64,000 nt of DNA, from assembly GCF_002015045.1 (NCBI RefSeq), contig NZ_MUXX01000012.1, forward strand, positions 314,097-378,096. The letters run 5' to 3'. This stretch comes from Haemophilus paraphrohaemolyticus. Its GTDB lineage: Bacteria > Pseudomonadota > Gammaproteobacteria > Enterobacterales > Pasteurellaceae. Below the pieces are notes generated by a model that had not been told where the DNA came from, searched no databases, and saw nothing but the letters and a program-made list of their open reading frames with translations. Positions 1 through 9,335 of this stretch are shown here, in pieces (the first letter of the stretch is position 1; each line of letters begins with the position of its first letter). The translations under genes and the position numbers were made by a program.

Positions 1-1515
1 CATTCATCTTGGGTGGCAATGATGTCTAACCGTTTTGAATTAGCACGAGATTTAATTCAAGATAATTCAGGCATTTGGGTTAGTACAGATGATGGAGAGT
101 ATGCTCGTTTACAAATTTTAATGGCAGATAGCTTTGGAAATGATAATTTTGTTGGCGATATTATTTGGAATAGCCGAAAATCAATGTCTAGCGATGCTTT
201 AATTTCAGGGGCAATCAATCACACAACATTTTTTGCAAAAAATAAAGTTGTATTAGATAAAAATAAAAGTAAATTCAGATTGCCTGAAACAATGGATGGC
301 TTTGAAAATCCAGACAATGATCTACGTGGGGCATGGAAATTAGATCCTTTGGACGCGCCAAATGTAAGAGAAAATTTAAGTTATGGTATTACAAACCCAA
401 ATACAGGCGAAACATTTTATCCACCAGAAGGCCGTTGTTGGCGGTTTGAAAAAGAAACTGTTGATGCATATTTGAAAGACGGCAGAATTTTGTTTGGAAA
501 AACAGGTAAAACAAAACCTGCTTTTAAACGTTTTTATGAAGAGGCAAAAGAAAAGGGTAAGGTCACAAATACACTTTGGGATGATGTAGGGACAACAACA
601 AATGGTACAAAACTACTTCACTCTTTATTTAATAATGCTATCCCAAAAGAAAAATTAAATAAAATAAAGCCTAAGCCTATTGAGTTTATGCAGAAAATTT
701 TTCAACTGCATAATGAAAAATTACCTATTTATATGGACTACTTCGCGGGCTCTGGCACAACTGCCCACGCAGTGATCAATCTTAACCGAGAAGATAAAGG
801 CACCCGCAAATATATTCTGGTAGAACAAGGCGAATATTTTGATACGGTGCTAAAACCACGCGTGCAAAAAGTGATTTTTGCTAAAGAATGGAAAGACGGC
901 AAACCGCAAGCAGATAACGGGGCGTTTGGTGGCGTATCGCAAATCGTTAAAGTGCTAAAACTAGAAAGCTATGAAGATACACTCAATAACTTAGAGTTAA
1001 AACAGCCTGCAAGCGATTTATTCGCCCAAAATGAAGCGTTACAGAACGACTATTTATTGCACTATATGCTGGATGTGGAAAGCCGAGGTTCGTTGCTTTC
1101 TACCGATCATTTTGCTAAGCCATTTGATTATGAGCTTAATATCGCTACCAGCTCGGCAGGGGCGTATCAAGCACAAAAAATCGACTTGGTAGAAACCTTT
1201 CATTATTTGATTGGGTTACGTGTAGAGCAGGTGAATGATGAGCGTGAAAAACGAGGCATTGTCACGGTTTTAGGTAAATTGCCAAGCGGTGAAGAAACGC
1301 TGATTATTTGGCGAGATGTTAATTGTGTGGGCTATGAAGAGTTGAATCGTTATTTAGAAAGCCGTGATATCAACCCGAAAGATAGCGAGTTTGATGTGGT
1401 GTATATCAACGGTGATCATAATATTCCAACGGTGTTTGCCGATAGCGATGACGTGGTGAAAACGCTGAAAGTGCGGTCGATTGAAGCAGAGTTTTTAGAG
1501 CGTATGTTTGGGTGA
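1..1515 (+). CDS. mod: Type III DNA methyltransferase Mod, 3' part (N-terminus outside window)
   Basis: Adenine DNA methyltransferase that would modify the recognition site of a type III restriction system. The frame is open from base 1 and reads HSSWVAMMSNR, the segment that follows the catalytic DPPY motif in this family, so the true start and DPPY lie upstream of the window. An SIDDGE-like segment (VSTDDGEYA) follows, then a variable target-recognition region. The AdoMet-binding motif YFAGSGTTAH lies near codon 247. Catalytic motif before AdoMet motif is the order of beta-class, EcoP1I-like Mod proteins. The first 720 bases are clearly more AT-rich than the rest, which suggests a swapped recognition domain. 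Assignment to the Mod family is firm; the site recognised cannot be read. Confidence 0.9.
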   Translation, partial: HSSWVAMMSNRFELARDLIQDNSGIWVSTDDGEYARLQILMADSFGNDNFVGDIIWNSRKSMSSDALISGAINHTTFFAKNKVVLDKNKSKFRLPETMDGFENPDNDLRGAWKLDPLDAPNVRENLSYGITNPNTGETFYPPEGRCWRFEKETVDAYLKDGRILFGKTGKTKPAFKRFYEEAKEKGKVTNTLWDDVGTTTNGTKLLHSLFNNAIPKEKLNKIKPKPIEFMQKIFQLHNEKLPIYMDYFAGSGTTAHAVINLNREDKGTRKYILVEQGEYFDTVLKPRVQKVIFAKEWKDGKPQADNGAFGGVSQIVKVLKLESYEDTLNNLELKQPASDLFAQNEALQNDYLLHYMLDVESRGSLLSTDHFAKPFDYELNIATSSAGAYQAQKIDLVETFHYLIGLRVEQVNDEREKRGIVTVLGKLPSGEETLIIWRDVNCVGYEELNRYLESRDINPKDSEFDVVYINGDHNIPTVFADSDDVVKTLKVRSIEAEFLERMFG

Positions 1516-1550
1516 TGTGAATTATGGGAATGGCGGAATGAGTGACTTAT

Positions 1551-1760
1551 GAGGTTGCAATAACTTCTGCCAAATCTCCCCTACCTCTCTTTGCTAAAGA
1601 GGGGATTAGATCGAAGCAGAATTAAAGATCTGTTTTTTACTTCAATATTACTTAGTCATAATGCAAATAAGACAACAATTATTAATTATTAATGTATTAA
1701 AGAAATCCCCACTTTAGCAAAGAGAGGTAGGGGAGATTTGGCAGAAGTAAAATCAACCTC
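1551..1760. repeat. MITE-like element with long terminal inverted repeats between mod and res
   Basis: The arms at 1563-1607 and 1704-1748 are inverted copies of each other over 45 bases with one mismatch. Weaker pairing continues outward to 1551 and 1760 (GAGGTTG / CAACCTC). The 96-base AT-rich centre has no coding potential. Each arm contains CCTCTCTTTGCTAAAG, itself partly palindromic. This could be a small non-autonomous mobile element or a large transcript hairpin. It fills the mod-res gap and ends 27 bases before the res start codon. A related shorter repeat is at 40437-40482. Confidence 0.75.
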
Positions 1761-1787
1761 GTGATTGATAAAATAAAGGAAGCTAAA

Positions 1788-4700
1788 ATGTCACGCACTT
1801 TTCACCAAGATTTAATATTAAACCAATGGGTGTTATCGCTCTTTAATCAACAAGATTTAAAGGTATTCAAAGATTATTTAGGCGATAAAGAGGGCATCGC
1901 CTCTGATGGACAAACAGAATTTTTCCACGAGCTGACAAATCAATTATTTGAAACCGATTTGATTTCGCATAACGATTTACGCCGTTACGATCTCAATATC
2001 ATTAAACATTGGCAACAAATTACCGAACAACGCAATAAAACTGAAGGGTATATTTTAAATCTAAAATATTTCCAATATCTCTCGCTATTATTTGCAGAAA
2101 TTTATTTGGATTTTTATTTTAATCACCCTGAAAAATTGTTAAGCCAACTGAATGCCCAATTAAAAGCACATTTAGCGGAAGATAATCAAGCACCTGAATT
2201 TCAGTCTTACATCAAAGAAGATTTAAATAAAATCGCCTTTTGGAATGCTACAGGCAGTGGCAAAACATTATTGATGCACGTGAATATTTTGCAATATTTT
2301 GAGTATTGCAAAAACCGCCATGATTTAACCGTGTTTGTGATTACGCCGAATGAAGGATTATCAAAACAACATTTGAACGAATTTATCGCCTCTAATTTAT
2401 CAGCGACAATATTTGATAGAAATAAAGGAATTCAAAATAGCGGTTTATTTAACGATATTCAAATTATTGAAATCAGCAAACTTGCTGAAAAAACAGGTGA
2501 AAGCACCGTGGCGGTGGAGAGTTTTTCTTCCATGAATAAGTTGATTTTGATTGATGAAGGGCATCGTGGTTCATCAGGTAACGAATGGTTGAGCCGTCGC
2601 CAACGAATGATTGGTGATGGGTTTGCCTTTGAGTATTCAGCAACTTTCGGACAAGCGGTGAAAGATCGCAAAACCGTTGCAGATATGCAGTTTGAGATTC
2701 AGAAAAAACTGGGCAAAGCACAGGGTATTAGCAAAAAAGCGGACGTACAAAAACTGCCATTAAGCTATGCGGATAAGCAAGAAGCACGCCAAAAATCGGT
2801 GTTTGAAACCTATGCGAAATGCGTGCTGTTCGATTATTCCTACAAATTTTTCTATGCGGACGGCTATGGCAAAGAGAGTTTGATTTTGAATATGAAAGAG
2901 GACGATTATGCCAACGAAGAGAATTTGCGGAAGTATTTTATCGCTTGTTTGCTTTCTTTTTATCAACAGCAATATCTTTTTGCAAAACATCAACCCAAAT
3001 TGACCGCTTACAACCTTGAAAAACCGCTGTGGATTTTTGTGGGCAATACGGTGAACGCGGAAGATAGCGATATTTTTCAAGTGATTTCCTTATTGGCATT
3101 TTTCTTAAATCCGCAACATCGCTCGCAAGTTTTGACGTGGCTTACAGAATTTGTGGAAGATAAAACCACGTTGTTAGATAGCAAAGGCAATGCGATTTTT
3201 AAACATCGTTTTCATCATTTAATGGATTGGCAGGGTGATGTTGAAGGGCTATATGCGGATATTTTGAAGCAAGTGTTTAATGCAGAAAGTGCACAGCAGC
3301 TTGAATTAGTGCAAATCAAAAAAGCCAGTGGTGAAGTAGCGTTAAGTGTGGGCGGGCATACGCCATTTGGCGTGATCAATGTGGGCGACAGTAACGCCTT
3401 AATGAAAGAGGCAGCGAAGCACGATCATTTAACCCTGAGAAGTGATGAGTTTTCACCAGGTTTGTTTGCGGAGATTAATTGTAAAAATAGTGAACTTAAT
3501 TTATTGATCGGTTCGCGGAAATTTACCGAAGGGTGGTCGAGCTGGCGGGTTTCTACCATGGGCTTGCTCAATATGGGCAAAAGTGAAGGTTCGCAGATTA
3601 TCCAGCTTTTTGGGCGTGGCGTGCGGTTGAAAGGGGTGGGCTTTTCCCTTAAACGAACGGTAAAACCACCGCGAGGGTTGGGTTTGGATAAGCTAGAAAC
3701 GTTGAATGTATTTGGGATAAAAGCCGATTATATGCAGAAATTCCGCGAGTATTTGTTGGAAGAGGGCGTGAACACGGAAGAAACCTTGCAAGTGGAATTT
3801 CCTGTGGTGAAAACTTTGCCACAAGGCGTACAACTTAAAACGCTACGTTTAAAAGATGGCTACAAAGATAACCAGAAAATGGGCTTTAAACGCCAAGAAA
3901 CGGCGGAACTGTACAAAGTGCCTGAAAAATATCAGGGCAAAATTAAGCCGATTTTGGTAGAGATGGATTTATATCCGAAATTGGAAGCGATGAGTTCGAG
4001 CCAAAATATGATCCGCCAATCGCTCAATGATGAGCGATTAGAAGTAAAACTCAATCCGCAAGCGGTCGATTTTTTCGATTGGGATGCAATTTATCTTACA
4101 TTGCAACAATATAAAATGGAACGTACTTGGTCGAATTTACGCGTAAGTAAAACAGGCTTGCAAAAATTCGTAGCAGAGAACCACAACTGGTATCGTTTAT
4201 ATTCCCCTGCTTCTAGCATGGAAATCCGCCGCTTTGCTGATGTGGAAAAGCAGCAAGAGATTCTTATCGAACTGCTGAAAAACTACACGGAGATGTTCTA
4301 TCAACGGTTAAAAGCGGCTTATGAAAACCAATTCTTTGAGATGGCTTATGTGACGGAAGAAAATGGTTCGCTGTTGGATAAATATCAGTTTGAGTTGCAT
4401 GAAGATCCTGCCGTTTATAATCGTGAAAGTGCGGTCGAAAAATTGGAAGCATTAGCAAAATTGGTACGTGAGCGTGATTTGGAAAAGGCGATGAATCTCC
4501 CGAGACCGTTTAACGAGTTGCAGATGATCTGTTTTAAAGCACATCTATTCTCGCCGTTATTACATTTGGAAAAATCGGATCTACCTGTAAAACTTTCACC
4601 ATTGCCGATAAAAGCCGAAAGTGAACAAAAATTTGTGCACGATTTAATGAAAGCGGAAAAATCGGGCAAGCTGGCAGAATGGTTGGGTGGTAAGTCGCTC

Positions 4701-5075
4701 TATTTAATGCGAAACGCGGATAAGAAAGAGAGAGGGTTAGGCTTTGCACTGGCAGGGAATTTTTACCCTGATTTCTTGCTTTGGGTGGTGGATCATCAAT
4801 CGGGCAAGCAATGGCTGAGTTTTGTTGATCCAAAAGGCGTGAAACATATGAGCGAAAACGATCCTAAATTCGGGCTTTATCAAGAAGTGAAAATCTTGCA
4901 AGAGAAAATCGGCGATCCGAATTTGGTTTTGAATAGCTTTATTCTTTCCGTTACCGATTTAGCCGATTGGACGAATATGCACAAAACCGAAGAAGAACTT
5001 GCTGAACAACATATTTTATTTATGAAGAATGAAAACTACTTGGCGGAAATGTTTGGGAGAATGAATGATGAATAG
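1788..5075 (+). CDS. res: Type III restriction enzyme Res-like helicase-nuclease
   Basis: Predicted ATP-dependent translocase and endonuclease subunit that would work with the upstream Mod. The start chosen is the ATG at 1788 (MSRTFHQDL), preceded by AAAGGA; a GTG at 1761 has no such site. The protein is 1095 residues, somewhat longer than EcoP15I Res. Walker A ATGSGKT is near residue 155, the DEAD-like box DEGH near 257, and helicase motif VI QLFGRGVRLKG near 607. A C-terminal PD-(D/E)xK nuclease signature (YPDF, then VDPKG) lies near 993-1016. The 3' end overlaps the next gene, so the two are probably translationally coupled. All key motifs appear intact. Confidence 0.88.
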   Translation: MSRTFHQDLILNQWVLSLFNQQDLKVFKDYLGDKEGIASDGQTEFFHELTNQLFETDLISHNDLRRYDLNIIKHWQQITEQRNKTEGYILNLKYFQYLSLLFAEIYLDFYFNHPEKLLSQLNAQLKAHLAEDNQAPEFQSYIKEDLNKIAFWNATGSGKTLLMHVNILQYFEYCKNRHDLTVFVITPNEGLSKQHLNEFIASNLSATIFDRNKGIQNSGLFNDIQIIEISKLAEKTGESTVAVESFSSMNKLILIDEGHRGSSGNEWLSRRQRMIGDGFAFEYSATFGQAVKDRKTVADMQFEIQKKLGKAQGISKKADVQKLPLSYADKQEARQKSVFETYAKCVLFDYSYKFFYADGYGKESLILNMKEDDYANEENLRKYFIACLLSFYQQQYLFAKHQPKLTAYNLEKPLWIFVGNTVNAEDSDIFQVISLLAFFLNPQHRSQVLTWLTEFVEDKTTLLDSKGNAIFKHRFHHLMDWQGDVEGLYADILKQVFNAESAQQLELVQIKKASGEVALSVGGHTPFGVINVGDSNALMKEAAKHDHLTLRSDEFSPGLFAEINCKNSELNLLIGSRKFTEGWSSWRVSTMGLLNMGKSEGSQIIQLFGRGVRLKGVGFSLKRTVKPPRGLGLDKLETLNVFGIKADYMQKFREYLLEEGVNTEETLQVEFPVVKTLPQGVQLKTLRLKDGYKDNQKMGFKRQETAELYKVPEKYQGKIKPILVEMDLYPKLEAMSSSQNMIRQSLNDERLEVKLNPQAVDFFDWDAIYLTLQQYKMERTWSNLRVSKTGLQKFVAENHNWYRLYSPASSMEIRRFADVEKQQEILIELLKNYTEMFYQRLKAAYENQFFEMAYVTEENGSLLDKYQFELHEDPAVYNRESAVEKLEALAKLVRERDLEKAMNLPRPFNELQMICFKAHLFSPLLHLEKSDLPVKLSPLPIKAESEQKFVHDLMKAEKSGKLAEWLGGKSLYLMRNADKKERGLGFALAGNFYPDFLLWVVDHQSGKQWLSFVDPKGVKHMSENDPKFGLYQEVKILQEKIGDPNLVLNSFILSVTDLADWTNMHKTEEELAEQHILFMKNENYLAEMFGRMNDE

Positions 5076-7062
5076 TTTGAGCTTTGGCATTACGCCTTAT
5101 CATGCCCGTTATTTTGCCAATGAAATCAGTTGCCGTCGCACCGATGAGAACCGTTTGTCGCAATCGTTATTTGATGCGAAAGTCGATCTGAATCCGCATC
5201 AGATTGATGCGGCGTTGTTTGCATTGAAAAATCCGCTACAAGAAGGTGTTTTACTTGCTGATGAAGTTGGCTTAGGAAAAACCATTGAAGCGGGCTTAGT
5301 AATTTGCCAAATGTGGGCGGAGCGGAAACGCAAACTGCTGATTGTTTGCCCTGCGATTTTACGGAAACAGTGGGCAAATGAACTTGCCGAGAAATTTAAT
5401 TTGCCGACATTGGTCGTTGATAAAGCGGTTGTGATGGCAGAAATGCGGCAAAAGAGCGGTTCAAAATTGCTGCATTTTTGCAAAAACCATCTAGAACAAC
5501 AAGTGATGATCGTTTCGCACCAATATGCTACCAAAGAGATGGCTACCTTTAAGCAATTTGATTGGGATTTGGTGGTGATTGATGAAGCACACAAAATGCG
5601 TAACGCTTACAAAATCGATAACAAAATGGGTAAGGCAATGCGTCAAGCCTTTGGCGGTAAGCGGAAATTGTTGCTGACGGCAACGCCATTGCAAAATTCA
5701 TTGATGGAGCTTTATGGCTTATCAACATTATTAGATGAGCATTTATTCGGCGATAAAAAATTCTTCCAAAAAGAGTTTGTGCGAAAAGGGAATTTAAGCG
5801 AGCTGAAAAGCCGTATGGCGAAGTTTATTAAGCGGACGTTGCGGAAAAATGTGCTGGAATATGTGCGTTATACGGAGCGGAAAACCATCACTCAGGAATT
5901 TATGCCTAGTGATGCGGAACAACAACTTTATGAGGCAATTTCCGATTTTCTACATAAAGAGACGATTTACGCTTTGCCGAAACAGCACAAACATTTGACA
6001 GCATTGATTTTGCGTAAATTGTTGGCTTCCAGCCCACAGGCGGAGCTCGGCACTTTGCGTGCGATTTTAGACCGCTTGTTATCGTTGAAAAATACAGGCG
6101 AGCTTTCTTCTGAACTTGCCGTCGTTGATGAATTATTAGCTGATGAAGGCGTAAACGATGAGGATTTAGATGCTGATGAAGAAACGCCAGAAACGGGCGG
6201 CACGTTAAATCTCAATGCGTTAGATAAAGAGATTCTCGAAATTGAAGGCTTTATTCGCTTAGCAGAAAGTTTAGTCGGCGACAGTAAACTCAATGCGTTA
6301 TTAAAAGCCTTGCAAACAGGCTTTGGCGAAATGGCGAAACTGGGGGCGGCACAAAAGGCGATTATTTTTACGGAATCAGTTCGCACGCAACATTATTTGT
6401 ATGATTTCTTGCTAAAAAATGGCTATGCCAATCAGGTAGTCATGTTTAGTGGGACGAATAACGATGCACAATCTACCCAAATTTACCATGATTGGTTAGC
6501 ACGCAATGCGGGGACGGAAAAAGTAACAGGATCTGTTGATGTAGATAAACGTTCCGCCTTGATTGCACATTTCTGCGAAAATGCACAGATTATGATTGCT
6601 ACGGAAGCGGCAAGCGAAGGGGTAAACTTGCAATTTTGTTCGCTACTGATTAACTACGATTTGCCTTGGAATCCACAACGAGTAGAGCAACGGATTGGGC
6701 GTTGTCATCGTTATGGTCAAAAATTTGACGTAGTTGTGGTGAATTTTCTTAATAAACGTAATCTTGCCGATCAACGCGTGTTGGAGCTACTCACGGAGAA
6801 ATTTAAGCTTTTCCAAGGTGTGTTAGGGGCTTCTGATGAAGTGCTGGGGCAGATTGAATCGGGCGTGGATATTGAAAATCAAATCGCCAACATTTATGCC
6901 ACTTGTCGAACAGAAAAAGCAATTCAGCATGCCTTTGATGAACTGCAAGCGAAATTTGCCGATAGAATCAGCGACCGTATGAAAGAAACGCAAGAAGCCT
7001 TGATGGAACGGTTTGATCAATCAGTGCTTGATCGCTTAAAAGTGATGGCACGGGAGCGGTAA
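5065..7062 (+). CDS. SNF2-family helicase, ATPase part
   Basis: DNA translocase of the SNF2/RapA superfamily 2 type. Walker A DEVGLGKT is at residues 66-73, DEAH at 173-176, and motif VI (EQRIGRCHRYGQ) near 540-552. An acidic linker (DEDLDADEE) precedes the second RecA domain. The gene starts inside the last codons of res (ATGATGAAT, with GGGAGA upstream). The protein ends at a TAA at 7060-7062, yet the same frame continues after two codons into the next reading frame, whose sequence looks like the usual C-terminal region of roughly 950-residue SNF2 proteins. This may be a nonsense mutation or a natural split. It probably serves the same defence locus as mod and res. Confidence 0.85.
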   Translation: MMNSLSFGITPYHARYFANEISCRRTDENRLSQSLFDAKVDLNPHQIDAALFALKNPLQEGVLLADEVGLGKTIEAGLVICQMWAERKRKLLIVCPAILRKQWANELAEKFNLPTLVVDKAVVMAEMRQKSGSKLLHFCKNHLEQQVMIVSHQYATKEMATFKQFDWDLVVIDEAHKMRNAYKIDNKMGKAMRQAFGGKRKLLLTATPLQNSLMELYGLSTLLDEHLFGDKKFFQKEFVRKGNLSELKSRMAKFIKRTLRKNVLEYVRYTERKTITQEFMPSDAEQQLYEAISDFLHKETIYALPKQHKHLTALILRKLLASSPQAELGTLRAILDRLLSLKNTGELSSELAVVDELLADEGVNDEDLDADEETPETGGTLNLNALDKEILEIEGFIRLAESLVGDSKLNALLKALQTGFGEMAKLGAAQKAIIFTESVRTQHYLYDFLLKNGYANQVVMFSGTNNDAQSTQIYHDWLARNAGTEKVTGSVDVDKRSALIAHFCENAQIMIATEAASEGVNLQFCSLLINYDLPWNPQRVEQRIGRCHRYGQKFDVVVVNFLNKRNLADQRVLELLTEKFKLFQGVLGASDEVLGQIESGVDIENQIANIYATCRTEKAIQHAFDELQAKFADRISDRMKETQEALMERFDQSVLDRLKVMARER

Positions 7063-7068
7063 AGTGCA

Positions 7069-7926
7069 ATGGAGCAGTGGTTCTGGGGGGTGACACAATT
7101 TGCGTTGGCGGATAAAGCTATTTTTAACCATTCTGATTGGTATTTCTTGCTGAATGATTCGCCTGTGGATGGGATTTCGCTCGGGCGTTATTTGTTGCCG
7201 AAGAAAAACCGTTCTCAACAGATTGCAGGGCAAGAATATCGCCTTCATCAACCGTTGGGGCAATATTGTGTTCAGACGGCACTCAATGCCCACACGCCTG
7301 ATGTGGCTTTGGTGTTCGATTATGCCCATTATCCTGAAAAAATTAGTTTGTTAGAACGTTATCAAGGGCAATCTGGCTGGCTGAAATTAGATAAAATTTG
7401 CGTCACATCGCCTGTGGAAAAACAAGATGCGTTGGTGTTTAGTATTTGCGATCAAGATGGAAATGCGATTACCGATGGCGAATTTAGCCAACGTCTGTTT
7501 TCTCTTTCTGCAAAAGTGAAAAGTTTGACAGAAAATCCACCGCTTGCTTTTGCAGATTTAATCCATCAACAAATTGGGCATGCGAAGCAACAGATTCAGG
7601 TGGAAAATGATGCTTTATTGAAAGCGGAAATGTTGCGTATTCAGGCTTGGGCAAAAGATCAAATGCAAGCAGTGGAAGATTTGATTTTAGAGATTAAAGA
7701 GGAAATGCGAGCAAAAGAACGTGAGATGGTGACGGAAAATGACTTAGCACGCCAAATTGATTTGCAAGAATCCATTTCTAAATTACGCAAACAGCTTCGC
7801 AAAGCACGCAATGAACTTGATGATGTGCAAGATGAAATTCAAGATGAGGAAATGCACCTGCTGAAAGCATTATGTGCTAAAACGCAACAAACGATGGAAG
7901 AAGAGAAAGTCTTTTTGATTCAGTAG
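7069..7926 (+). CDS. C-terminal module of the SNF2 helicase, encoded separately
   Basis: The 285-residue product begins MEQWFWGVTQFALAD. It lies in the same frame as the SNF2 gene, separated only by TAA-AGT-GCA. The first 160 residues are globular. Residues about 175-275 form a long charged coiled coil rich in E, K, Q and L, like the tail that follows the helicase core in longer SNF2 proteins. A GGGAG lies about 12 bases before the ATG, so independent translation is possible but the spacing is long. No catalytic motif is visible. It is either a distinct small subunit or the orphaned tail of an interrupted helicase. Confidence 0.65.
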   Translation: MEQWFWGVTQFALADKAIFNHSDWYFLLNDSPVDGISLGRYLLPKKNRSQQIAGQEYRLHQPLGQYCVQTALNAHTPDVALVFDYAHYPEKISLLERYQGQSGWLKLDKICVTSPVEKQDALVFSICDQDGNAITDGEFSQRLFSLSAKVKSLTENPPLAFADLIHQQIGHAKQQIQVENDALLKAEMLRIQAWAKDQMQAVEDLILEIKEEMRAKEREMVTENDLARQIDLQESISKLRKQLRKARNELDDVQDEIQDEEMHLLKALCAKTQQTMEEEKVFLIQ

Positions 7927-8023
7927 CGGATTATCTAACATAGTGGTTGCTGTGATTTTTCGTGCTAATTTCTGTAAACTCCAGTAAAATATCGCATTTT
8001 TACTATTGTATAGGATAAAGATA

Positions 8024-8404
8024 ATGAGCAGAGAATTTAAACGTAGCGACCGTGTCGCGCAAGAGTTGAAAAAAGAAGTAGCGGTGATTTTACAACGTGA
8101 GGTGAAAGACCCGCGTATTGGGATGGTAACGGTGTCGGATGTGGAAGTATCGCGTGATTTGGCGTATGCCAAAATTTTTGTGACCTTCTTGTTTGATAAC
8201 GATCAAGATGCGATTGTACAAGGCATGAAAGGCTTGGAGAAAGCTAGCCCATATATCCGTTCTTTAGTGGGTAAGGCGATGCGCTTGCGTATTGTGCCTG
8301 AATTGCGTTTTATTTACGATGAATCGTTGGTGGAAGGTATGCGTATGTCGAACCTTGTGTCTAACGTGATTCGTGAAGATAAAGCAAAACACAAAGAGGA
8401 CTAA
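8024..8404 (+). CDS. rbfA: 30S ribosome-binding factor A
   Basis: Assists late maturation of the 30S subunit by binding near the 5' end of 16S rRNA, and is needed for growth in the cold. The ATG at 8024 ([13 protein letters not shown]) is chosen over one at 8006 because it has AGGA upstream and matches the family N-terminus. The 126-residue length is normal. The KH-like core contains [18 protein letters not shown]. truB follows 3 bases later. In related genomes infB normally sits directly upstream; here the helicase block ends 97 bases before it, so that block appears to have entered the nusA-infB-rbfA-truB cluster. Confidence 0.96.
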   Translation: MSREFKRSDRVAQELKKEVAVILQREVKDPRIGMVTVSDVEVSRDLAYAKIFVTFLFDNDQDAIVQGMKGLEKASPYIRSLVGKAMRLRIVPELRFIYDESLVEGMRMSNLVSNVIREDKAKHKED

Positions 8405-8407
8405 TCG

Positions 8408-9325
8408 GTGGGCAGACCTCGTAAAAAATTCCGTGATGTTCATGGTGTTTTTCTATTAGATAAGCCACAGGGAATGTCATCTAACGATATTATGCAGAAG
8501 GTGAAACGCCTGTTTCAAGCCAATAAAGCGGGGCATACGGGGGCTCTTGATCCTTTAGCGACAGGGATGTTGCCGATATGTTTAGGTGAGGCAACCAAGT
8601 TTTCGCAGTTTTTGTTGGATTCGGACAAGCGTTATTTTGTGACGGCGAAATTGGGTGAACGTACAGATACTTCCGATGCCGAAGGGCAAGTGGTGGAAAC
8701 CCGTGAAGTGAATGTGTTTGAAGAGGATATTTTGGCTGCATTGCCGCAATTCCGTGGCGATATTTTGCAAGTGCCGACGATGTTTTCTGCCCTTAAACAT
8801 AATGGCAAGCCACTTTATGAATATGCACGCCAAGGTATTACGGTAGAGCGCGAAGCTCGTCCGATTACTATTTTTGAGCTGAAATTTGTTGAATATCAAG
8901 CCCCTTATTTGTCGCTTGAAGTGCATTGTTCGAAAGGGACTTATATCCGCACGTTGGTGGATGATTTGGGCGAAGTGCTTGGTTGTGGTGCACATGTGTC
9001 CGTACTACGCCGTTTGGCAGTGGGGGATTATCCTGTTGAAGAGATGATGCCGATTGAAGAATTGCAATTATTGGCAGAGAGCTTTCCACAACAAGAATTA
9101 GATCGCTTGTTATTACCGATGGATACTGCTGTAGCAAGTCTTCCGCAAATAAATTTAGATGAATCACAAACTAAAGCGGTTAAATTTGGTCAAAGAGTGA
9201 AATTTGAAAATGGCGAGCAAGTTTATGGACTTGTGCGACTCTTTTCAAACACACAGCAATTCTTGGGCGTGGCGGAAATTACCGCGGATAATGTGATTCG
9301 CCCTAATCGTATGGTCAATATTTAA
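8408..9325 (+). CDS. truB: tRNA pseudouridine(55) synthase
   Basis: Makes pseudouridine at position 55 in the T loop of almost all tRNAs. The 305-residue protein starts at GTG 8408 ([13 protein letters not shown]), three bases after the rbfA stop. The catalytic loop [12 protein letters not shown] places the nucleophilic aspartate at residue 48. Later family motifs include YEYARQG and [15 protein letters not shown], followed by a C-terminal PUA-like region. The spacing implies co-transcription with rbfA. Confidence 0.97.
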   Translation: MGRPRKKFRDVHGVFLLDKPQGMSSNDIMQKVKRLFQANKAGHTGALDPLATGMLPICLGEATKFSQFLLDSDKRYFVTAKLGERTDTSDAEGQVVETREVNVFEEDILAALPQFRGDILQVPTMFSALKHNGKPLYEYARQGITVEREARPITIFELKFVEYQAPYLSLEVHCSKGTYIRTLVDDLGEVLGCGAHVSVLRRLAVGDYPVEEMMPIEELQLLAESFPQQELDRLLLPMDTAVASLPQINLDESQTKAVKFGQRVKFENGEQVYGLVRLFSNTQQFLGVAEITADNVIRPNRMVNI

Positions 9326-9335
9326 TTGAATAAAG

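Noticed and set aside
1551-1760. CRISPR array
   Set aside because: There are only two arms, inverted relative to each other, with no regularly spaced direct repeats. No cas gene is present.
1-7926. DISARM or BREX system
   Set aside because: A methylase and an SNF2 helicase are present, but no DrmA, DrmB, DrmC, PglZ, BrxC or related gene was recognised. Res with a PD-(D/E)xK site fits a type III-like system better.
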